The translations under genes and the position numbers were made by a program. A stretch of 64,000 nucleotides of DNA, taken from the NCBI RefSeq assembly GCF_003143995.1, contig NZ_QFWG01000001.1, forward strand, positions 124,001-188,000, read 5' to 3'. Positions 57,992 through 64,000 of this stretch are shown piece by piece. Each line of letters opens with the position of its first letter. Position 1 is the first letter of the stretch. The notes beneath the pieces were generated by a model that worked only from the letters and a program-made list of their open reading frames with translations, was not told the origin of the DNA and ran no database searches. The DNA comes from Pseudoglutamicibacter cumminsii. Its GTDB lineage: Bacteria > Actinomycetota > Actinomycetes > Actinomycetales > Micrococcaceae.

Positions 57992-60034
57992 TTACTTCGC
58001 GGACTTTTCCTTCGCCCGTAGCGTCTTCTCGGATACAGGCGCGTTCGGGTCTTTGCGCAGCTTCTCATAGTAGGTGTGCGCTTCGTCCTGACGTTCCTGC
58101 TCGCGGCCCGAAGAGATCGGCGCGCGGTAGTGCTCCTGGGTGTAGCCGAACGCATCCACCAAGTCCTGGGCGTGTGGGCGCAGGCGGGTGATCAAGCGAT
58201 CCAGGTACTCGGTCAGGGTGCGGCCGCGGTGAGGGGAAATCAGACCGTGCATCATGTACCAGCCGAGCTCTTCCTCGATCACGGTGAGCGCGAAGACGTC
58301 GCGGACCCACGTCAGAACCTGCGCGGTGCCGTCCCAGGATTCGCCGTGCTTTTCTTCGAACGCCTCGATCGCGCGGGTGAACGCCTCCCACTGCAACAAG
58401 CGGGCGTGAGCCTTCGACGCGAGCACGAGGTCGTTCTGGTGCTGATTGAACATATCGGCCTGGTCCTCAGCAGAAGACTTCCGCACAGAGTTGAGGGCCT
58501 TCGCGATCTCTTCAACCGCCATCTTGACGCGGGAGGACAACAATTCGTGCTGCACCTGAGGGTCCTTGAGGCTGTTCGCTGTGCGGCGCTCCGAACCGGT
58601 GTCCAGGGCGTCCTGAACCACGTTGCGCAAACCGGAATGCGAATAGAAGTTCTCCGCCAAAGACTTCGCGGCGAACGTCGCCAAGCCCAGAGGCTCCATG
58701 CCCTTGAGCTGGCCTGCGTATTCAGTCAACAGACGCTTACCGACCAACTGAAGCAAGACGTTGTTGTCACCTTCAAACGTCGTGTAAATGTCGAGGTCTG
58801 CACGCAGAGAGGTCATGCGGTTCTCGGCCATGAAGCCAGCGCCACCGCATGCTTCGCGGCATTCCTGCAACGTGTCCATCGCGTCCCATGTGGTGACCGG
58901 TTTCAAAGCGGCGGCCAGCGTCTCAAGGTCCTGGCGGGCCTCATCGTTGTCTTCACGGCCAGAGAACACGGCGTCGAACTTGAGCAACAGCTCATCGTGA
59001 GCGAACGTGCCCGCATAAGCCTTCGCCACAAGCGGGATCAAGCGACGCTGATGGCGGCCGTAATCCAGCAGTAGTTGCTCGCGGTTTCCAGCCGAAGCGA
59101 ACTGGCGGCGCTGATTCGCGTACGTGACCGCGATACCCAAGCCGATCTTGGATGCCGCAATCGAAGCGCCATCGAGGGACACACGGCCCTGAACCAGCGT
59201 CGAAATCATCGTGAAGAAGCGGCGGCCCGGCGAATCGATGCTCGAAGAATATGTGCCATCCGGTGCGACATCGCCGTAGCGGTTCAACAGGTTGGTACGT
59301 GGGATGCGCACGTTCGTGAAGTGCAACATGCCGTTGTCGATGCCGTTGAGGCCGCCCTTGACGCCGTCATCCTCAGAACCCACGCCTGGCAACATGTTGC
59401 CGTCCTCGTCGCGGATCGGAACCATAAAGCAGTGCACGCCGTGGTTGACGCCCTTGGTGATGAGCTGAGCGAAAACCGTCGCGGCACGGCCGTGCAAGGC
59501 GGCGTTACCGAGGTAGTCCTTCCACGCGGCGCGGAACGGGGTGTGGATCACGAACTCTTCGGTTTCTTCGTCATAAGTAGCCGTGGTTGCGATGCTCGCG
59601 ACGTCGGAACCGTGGCCGGCTTCCGTCATCGCGAACGCGCCAGGCAACTCGAGGCTGATGATCTGAGGGATCCACTTACGATGGTGTTCCTCGGTACCAA
59701 GGTGCAGTACCGCGGCGCCGAACAGGCCCCACTGCACGCCGGCCTTGATCTGCATGGATGGGTCCGCAGTCACGAGCTCTTCGAAAGCTGCGATGTTACC
59801 GCCGTGGTCGTCACGTCCGCCGAGCTCAGTTGGGAACGCGCGCGAGATCGCGTCCTGCTCGACAAGCAGTTTGAGGTTGTTGAACACGTGCTGGCGCTGG
59901 TCAGCGAGGACCTGGCCTTCGATCTTGTGGAGGCGGGTGTCTTTGACGCGTTCGCGGGCCTCGGTGCGGGCTTCGGCAAAGCTGCCCAAGAGGTACTGGT
60001 TCAAACGTTCTACGTTGATGTTGGTGTTGCTCAT
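57992..60034 (-). CDS. Acyl-CoA dehydrogenase/oxidase-family flavoprotein
   Basis: It catalyses the alpha-beta oxidation of acyl-CoA, the first beta-oxidation step. The 680 residues, about twice an ordinary acyl-CoA dehydrogenase, match the peroxisomal acyl-CoA oxidase group. Visible are AISRAFPTELGGRDDHGGNI, the flavin-binding GAFAMTEAGHGSDVASIATT, YGDVAPDGTYSSSIDSPGRR, RECREACGGAGFMAENRMTS-like (DTLQECREACGGAGFMAENR) and IYTTFEGDNNVLLQLVGKRL with the catalytic glutamate. Whether oxygen or an electron-transfer flavoprotein is the acceptor cannot be told. It starts 2 bp after the tetR stop, in one transcript with it. Confidence 0.88.
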   Translation of the reverse strand: MSNTNINVERLNQYLLGSFAEARTEARERVKDTRLHKIEGQVLADQRQHVFNNLKLLVEQDAISRAFPTELGGRDDHGGNIAAFEELVTADPSMQIKAGVQWGLFGAAVLHLGTEEHHRKWIPQIISLELPGAFAMTEAGHGSDVASIATTATYDEETEEFVIHTPFRAAWKDYLGNAALHGRAATVFAQLITKGVNHGVHCFMVPIRDEDGNMLPGVGSEDDGVKGGLNGIDNGMLHFTNVRIPRTNLLNRYGDVAPDGTYSSSIDSPGRRFFTMISTLVQGRVSLDGASIAASKIGLGIAVTYANQRRQFASAGNREQLLLDYGRHQRRLIPLVAKAYAGTFAHDELLLKFDAVFSGREDNDEARQDLETLAAALKPVTTWDAMDTLQECREACGGAGFMAENRMTSLRADLDIYTTFEGDNNVLLQLVGKRLLTEYAGQLKGMEPLGLATFAAKSLAENFYSHSGLRNVVQDALDTGSERRTANSLKDPQVQHELLSSRVKMAVEEIAKALNSVRKSSAEDQADMFNQHQNDLVLASKAHARLLQWEAFTRAIEAFEEKHGESWDGTAQVLTWVRDVFALTVIEEELGWYMMHGLISPHRGRTLTEYLDRLITRLRPHAQDLVDAFGYTQEHYRAPISSGREQERQDEAHTYYEKLRKDPNAPVSEKTLRAKEKSAK

Positions 60035-60036
60035 GG

Positions 60037-60816
60037 TCAGTGTGCCTTTCCTTGTACTGAGCCGGAGGGGGCTGGTTCAGAGCTGGATGCGGTTGCAGTT
60101 TCGGTTGCGGTCCCCATGTCGATGGGGGAGAGGACTCCGTGGGTGAGCCACGTGCTGATCGCGTGCGCGAGTTGCGCTGAAGATGCGCTGTTCTCGTTTT
60201 GGTGGGTCAGCCAGTGGTCTACTGCGGAGAGGATGAAGCCGAGTGAGGCTTCTGCCCAGAGTGCTTCGAACTGTGCGCTGCTGGGGTGGGGTGTGACTTG
60301 CCGGAGCCCGAACGTCATGAGCGCGGTGATGTCGTTGCGGGCTTTCGCCGCCATGTCCGTGTGCATCGAGTTGCCGGATGGCATGACGCCGGCGGCGTTT
60401 TCTGGGTGCATCACGAATGCATACAGCGCTGGCGACCCTTGGGCTTGGTCGAGGTATTCGAGGATCATCGCGGTCAGGCCGTCTGCCGGGGTAGACGCTC
60501 GGCGGCCAGCGTCCATGACGTGCGCCTGGACGCGTTCGATGATCTTGTGTGAGATTGCGGCACGCAGCCCGTCTTTGTCCCCGAAGTATCGGTAGTAGAC
60601 GGATTTCGATGTTTGTGCGGCTGACGCGATCTCGTCCATGGATAGCTGTGGCCCGCCCCGGTGGATGGCTCGGCGTGCAGCGGTGAGAAGTTCTTCTCGG
60701 CGTTGTTTCCGATGGTCTTCCCAGCGTGTCGCCCGGCCGTCGCCTTCGCGCGCGTCGCAGCTGAGGTCGTCGTCGACGTGCGTCGTGACGGCGCCTTCCG
60801 CTTTGTCGCTGTACAT
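60037..60816 (-). CDS. TetR-family transcriptional regulator
   Basis: It is a probable repressor of the fatty-acid genes around it. The helix-turn-helix covers about residues 35-85 (REELLTAARRAIHRGGPQLS, MDEIASAAQTSKSVYYRYFG then DKDGLRAAISHKI). The C-terminal ligand domain is divergent, and an Ala/Ser/Thr-rich tail ends the 259-residue protein. It is transcribed with the acyl-CoA oxidase gene (2-bp gap) and divergently from fadA, with a palindrome in between, which suggests control of both units by an acyl-CoA effector. That last point is inference. Confidence 0.9.
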   Translation of the reverse strand: MYSDKAEGAVTTHVDDDLSCDAREGDGRATRWEDHRKQRREELLTAARRAIHRGGPQLSMDEIASAAQTSKSVYYRYFGDKDGLRAAISHKIIERVQAHVMDAGRRASTPADGLTAMILEYLDQAQGSPALYAFVMHPENAAGVMPSGNSMHTDMAAKARNDITALMTFGLRQVTPHPSSAQFEALWAEASLGFILSAVDHWLTHQNENSASSAQLAHAISTWLTHGVLSPIDMGTATETATASSSEPAPSGSVQGKAH

Positions 60817-60876
60817 GGCTGTCCTCGTTTGTTTGGTGGAGTTTTCCAGAAGAGAAACTCATGTGAGGTATTTCAC

Positions 60877-60891
60877 GATACCGATAGTATC
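60877..60891. promoter_or_regulatory. Palindrome between tetR and fadA, candidate TetR operator
   Basis: GATAC-CGATA-GTATC, 5-bp arms with a 5-bp centre, lies in the 148-bp divergent gap. It overlaps TAGTAT, which could be a -10 for fadA. Confidence 0.45.
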
Positions 60892-60964
60892 AGGTACGCT
60901 GAGTATTGGTTGAATCACATGAGCCACTGTTGGCCACGAGTCCCACGAGAGAGGACACAGATCC

Positions 60965-62281
60965 GTGAACACGTCCCCAGAGAACAAGAAGGCTTCGGCG
61001 CCGCGCGACGTTGCGATCGTCGGCGGTAACCGCATTCCATTCGCTCGCGCCTACACCGCTTACGCTGACGTGTCCGAAAAGGACATGATGCTTGCGGCCC
61101 TCGATGGGCTGGTTGCCCGCTTTGGTCTGCAGGGCGAACGCCTCGGTGCAGTCGCGGCCGGCGCAGTCCTGAAGCACCCGAAAGATTTCAACCTGACCCG
61201 CGAGGTCGTTCTGGGGTCCCAGCTTGACCCAGCGACCCCAGCACACGACGTTCAAATGGCGTGTGCAACCGGCGTTGAAGCCGTCGGTTCTGTCGCGGAC
61301 AAGATCGCTCACGGCCGCATCGACGTCGGCGTGGCTGGCGGCGTTGACAGCATTTCTGACGCGCCCGTCGTCGTGACCGACGGCCTGCGTAAGATCCTGG
61401 TGCGCCTCACGACCGCCAAGACCGTCAAGCAGAAGCTCGCGGCAATCGCGTCGATTCGCCCGTCCCACCTCAAGCCGGTTGCTCCGGGCACCGCCGAACC
61501 GCGCACCGGCCTGTCGATGGGTGAGCACCAAGCGATCACGAACGAACGTTGGGGAATCACACGCGAAGCCCAGGATGAGCTCGCGGCAGCAAGCCACCAG
61601 AACCTCGCGAAGGCCTACGAAGAGAACTTCTTCGACGACCTCATCACCGGTTTCCAGGGCCTGACCCGCGACAACAACATGCGTCCAGACTCGACCGTTG
61701 AGAAGCTCGCGAAGCTCAAGACCGTCTATGGCAAGAACCTCAAGTCGGAACCAACGATGACCGCTGGTAACTCGACCCCGCTGACCGACGGCGCATCGGC
61801 TGTTCTGTTGAGCTCGGTTGAATACGCCGACGAGAAGGGCCTGCCGAAGCTTGCGAAGCTCGTCGACTACGAGCTCGGCGCCGTCGACTTCGTGAGTGGC
61901 GAGGAAGGCCTGCTTATGGCTCCTGCCTACGCGGTTCCACGCATGCTCGAACGCAACGGCCTCACGCTGCAGGACTTCGATTTCTACGAGATCCACGAAG
62001 CGTTTGCGGGTACCGTCCTTTCGACCCTCAAGGCGTGGGAAGACGAAGAGTTCTGCAAGACCAAGCTCGGCTTGGATGCCCCACTTGGATCGATTGACCG
62101 CTCCAAGCTCAACGTCAAGGGGTCCTCGCTCGCGGCAGGCCACCCGTTCGCTGCGACCGGCGGCCGCATCATCGCGTCTGCCGCGAAGATGGTCCACGCC
62201 AAGGGCAACAAGGCACGCGCGCTCGTATCTGTGTGCGCGGCAGGCGGCCAGGGTGCCGTAGCAATCGTGGAGGCTTTCTAA
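60965..62281 (+). CDS. fadA: Acetyl-CoA acyltransferase (thiolase, FadA type)
   Basis: It cleaves 3-ketoacyl-CoA with CoA at the end of each beta-oxidation round. The 438-residue protein has the nucleophile cysteine in DVQMACATGVEAVGSVAD near residue 100, FYEIHEAFAGTVLSTLKAW, the histidine in AAGHPFAATGGRIIASA, and the C-terminal acid-base cysteine in VSVCAAGGQGAVAIVEAF. Start is a GTG at 60965. Its stop overlaps the next ATG by one base (TAATG). Like FadI and mycobacterial FadA2, it is longer than biosynthetic thiolases. Confidence 0.93.
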   Translation: MNTSPENKKASAPRDVAIVGGNRIPFARAYTAYADVSEKDMMLAALDGLVARFGLQGERLGAVAAGAVLKHPKDFNLTREVVLGSQLDPATPAHDVQMACATGVEAVGSVADKIAHGRIDVGVAGGVDSISDAPVVVTDGLRKILVRLTTAKTVKQKLAAIASIRPSHLKPVAPGTAEPRTGLSMGEHQAITNERWGITREAQDELAAASHQNLAKAYEENFFDDLITGFQGLTRDNNMRPDSTVEKLAKLKTVYGKNLKSEPTMTAGNSTPLTDGASAVLLSSVEYADEKGLPKLAKLVDYELGAVDFVSGEEGLLMAPAYAVPRMLERNGLTLQDFDFYEIHEAFAGTVLSTLKAWEDEEFCKTKLGLDAPLGSIDRSKLNVKGSSLAAGHPFAATGGRIIASAAKMVHAKGNKARALVSVCAAGGQGAVAIVEAF

Positions 62282-63630
62282 TGGCTGATCAGTACATGAA
62301 GTTCACCCAGGCTGGGTTCGGTAAGTTCCTGAGCAAGAAGCTCGGGTTGCCGCGCCCAACCACGTTGCGCCGCTACGAAGAAGGAGCGCCGCTCGTGCCC
62401 GGCACGGCGGTCGTGATCGGGCTGGAATCTCACCACGACAGCGCCAAGAAGGTCGCGGATCTGCTCGGAACCTGGGGCATCAACGCAACGGCTCATCCAG
62501 ACTCAGTCCGCGGCGACATCGGCGCGATCATCTTGTGCACCGAGGAAATCAGCGATCCGGCTGAGCTTTCCCACGTCGCGATGACCGCGTCGCCTCTGGT
62601 CAAGAAGCTTGCGCGCACCGGCCGCGTCGTCGCGCTCATGCGTCCGGCCGACCAAGCCGCGAACGTAGCGCAAGCCAGCGCACGCGGCGCCGTGACCGGC
62701 ATGATGCGCTCTCTCGCGCGCGAACTGCGCTGGGGCTCCACGGGCAACGGCATCGTTCTGGACAACGCGGTCGACGTCGACGCACCGAGCGTTCAGGCGG
62801 CACTTCGCTTCCTGCTCTCGGGCCGCTCGGCCTACGTTGACGGTCAGTTCATCGAGGTCACCAGCTCGCAAGGCACCCTTCCGGAGAACCCAGAGAAGCC
62901 ACTCGACGGCAAGGTTGCCGCTGTCACGGGTGCCGCCCGCGGCATCGGCGCGGCCATCGCCAAGACCCTGGCACGCGACGGCGCACGCGTCATCGCGATC
63001 GACATGCCAGGCGCATCCGAATCCCTCACGAAGGTCGCCAACGAGATCAAGGGCACCGCGCTTCAGCTCGACGTGACGGCCGCAGACGCGGGTGAGCGCA
63101 TCATCGAACACGCACGTCAGTTGCACGGCGGCCTCGACATCGTGATCCACAACGCCGGCATCACGCGTGACAAGCTGCTCGCCAACATGGATGAATCGCG
63201 TTGGAACAGCGTCATGGCAGTCAACCTCGAATCCCAGTTGCGTATGAACAAGCAGTTGCACGATGCGGGGCTCGAAGGTCTGCGCGTCGTGACGCTCGCC
63301 TCGACCTCCGGAATCGCCGGCAACCGAGGCCAAACAAACTACGCCGCCTCGAAGGCAGGCGTAATCTCGATGGTTGCGGCCGAAGCCGAGAAGTTCGCGG
63401 CCAACGGCGGCTCGATCAACGCGGTTGCTCCGGGATTCATCGAGACCGACATGACCGCCAAGATCCCGCTCGGCCCGCGCGTTGTTGGTCGTCTCGTGAT
63501 GCCGAGCCTTCAGCAGGGTGGCCTGCCCGTCGATGTTGCAGAAGCGATCAGCTTCCTCGCATCGGACGGCGCGGGCGGCGTCAACGGCCAGACTCTGCGC
63601 GTGTGCGGCCAGAGCCTGATCGGAGCGTAA
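62281..63630 (+). CDS. High-molecular-weight 3-oxoacyl reductase (FabG4-like)
   Basis: It is an SDR-family 3-ketoacyl reductase of the long FabG4 type. The 449 residues have an N-terminal region (1-205) with a degenerate Rossmann fold, and a C-terminal canonical SDR: KVAAVTGAARGIGAAIAKTL, VIHNAGITRDKLLANMDESR, VVTLASTSGIAGNRGQ followed by TNYAASKAGVISMVAAEA (Tyr and Lys four apart), and INAVAPGFIETDMTAKIPLG. In Mycobacterium tuberculosis FabG4 (Rv0242c) sits beside FadA2 and HtdX, as here. It may act on long acyl-CoA in either direction. Start ATG 62281 overlaps the fadA stop. Confidence 0.9.
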   Translation: MADQYMKFTQAGFGKFLSKKLGLPRPTTLRRYEEGAPLVPGTAVVIGLESHHDSAKKVADLLGTWGINATAHPDSVRGDIGAIILCTEEISDPAELSHVAMTASPLVKKLARTGRVVALMRPADQAANVAQASARGAVTGMMRSLARELRWGSTGNGIVLDNAVDVDAPSVQAALRFLLSGRSAYVDGQFIEVTSSQGTLPENPEKPLDGKVAAVTGAARGIGAAIAKTLARDGARVIAIDMPGASESLTKVANEIKGTALQLDVTAADAGERIIEHARQLHGGLDIVIHNAGITRDKLLANMDESRWNSVMAVNLESQLRMNKQLHDAGLEGLRVVTLASTSGIAGNRGQTNYAASKAGVISMVAAEAEKFAANGGSINAVAPGFIETDMTAKIPLGPRVVGRLVMPSLQQGGLPVDVAEAISFLASDGAGGVNGQTLRVCGQSLIGA

Positions 63631-63632
63631 AC

Positions 63633-64000
63633 ATGGACATCCGTTATCTGGACGCGCTGCCAAGCCTCGGGAAGATCTACGCGAAAGCCGGAACGGAGGC
63701 CCTCAAGAAGCGGCCGAAAAAGGTCGCGCAAGGCAGCCTTCCAACCTACGGAGTAGGCGTACGCGACGTCACGATCTCCAGGGAAACCGTCAACGCCGTC
63801 AATCGCCACGTCGGGGCGCCAACCCGCGATTCCGTGCCGAGCATCGTGCTGTTCGGAACGGCGTTCCCGCTACTGATCGAGTTCATGCGTCAACCGGAGT
63901 TCCCGTTGCCGATGCTCGGGATGATCCACCTGACCAACACGGTTGAGCATCGCCGCAGCATCGTTCCGGGAGAGAAACTCACGTTCGAGGTGCGGCCGAT
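63633..64000 (+). CDS. MaoC-like (R)-specific dehydratase, C-terminus cut by window edge
   Basis: It is the first 122 codons of a hotdog-fold hydratase resembling HtdX (Rv0241c), which hydrates or dehydrates 3-hydroxyacyl thioesters. The ATG at 63633 lies 2 bp after the FabG4-like stop. Seen are SIVLFGTAFPLLIEFMRQPE, LGMIHLTNTVEHRRSIVPGE and KLTFEVRP, the typical first half. The catalytic Asp-His part lies beyond position 64000. Family members of this type have about 280 residues. Context completes a fadA, fabG4, htdX set. Confidence 0.85.
   Translation, partial: MDIRYLDALPSLGKIYAKAGTEALKKRPKKVAQGSLPTYGVGVRDVTISRETVNAVNRHVGAPTRDSVPSIVLFGTAFPLLIEFMRQPEFPLPMLGMIHLTNTVEHRRSIVPGEKLTFEVRP

Overview
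The window looks like chromosome from a high-GC actinobacterium of the Micrococcales, most likely Micrococcaceae. The evidence is the coproporphyrin-dependent heme cluster, the whiA/rapZ/yvcK block, SufR, a DUF3516 helicase, a DUF3099 protein, and many genes that look leaderless. The genus is uncertain; a small-genome relative of Arthrobacter would fit. Almost everything is housekeeping. I see no phage, IS element, CRISPR array, rRNA or tRNA. The window cuts hemL at the left edge and a MaoC-like hydratase at the right edge.

Layout. 1-10 kb: nearly the whole heme pathway. hemA reads rightwards; hemE, cgoX (hemY), chdC (hemQ), cpfC (hemH), hemC, hemD, hemB and hemL read leftwards. 10-15.5 kb: an alpha/beta hydrolase, a lipoprotein, a Ski2-like helicase and a metallo-beta-lactamase-fold hydrolase. 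15.5-24.7 kb: a GntR regulator, uvrA (frameshifted), an acyltransferase, uvrC, rapZ, yvcK and whiA. 24.8-33 kb: sodA, pgk-tpiA-secG, then pgi, tal and tkt on the opposite strand. 33-37 kb: ctaB and ctaA (heme O and heme A synthesis) and an ABC exporter whose ATPase is frameshifted into its permease. 37-42 kb: the sufRBDC-sufT iron-sulfur operon. 42-49 kb: an ABC-F ATPase, SURF1 and two small genes, fabG, a second SDR and a VanW-domain protein. 49-55 kb: serB (frameshifted), an ABC ATPase, a TauE-type exporter, ribosomal protein L31 type B, a lipoate ligase and an unrecognised secreted protein. 55-64 kb: pepN, then a beta-oxidation locus with acyl-CoA oxidase/dehydrogenase and TetR on one strand and fadA, fabG4-like and htdX-like on the other.

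How it fits together. One stretch takes glutamyl-tRNA to heme b (hem cluster), then to heme O and heme A (ctaB, ctaA), with SURF1 for cytochrome oxidase assembly. The SUF system supplies Fe-S clusters, including the one expected in the actinobacterial ferrochelatase.

Three points deserve a second look. (1) Three genes carry single-base deletions, and two of these fall in the same local sequence context, which suggests a systematic sequence error or a modified motif. (2) Several genes have short tandem duplications of their own stop-codon region. (3) Nine genes have a TANNNT box 6-7 nt before the start codon, the signature of leaderless transcription.
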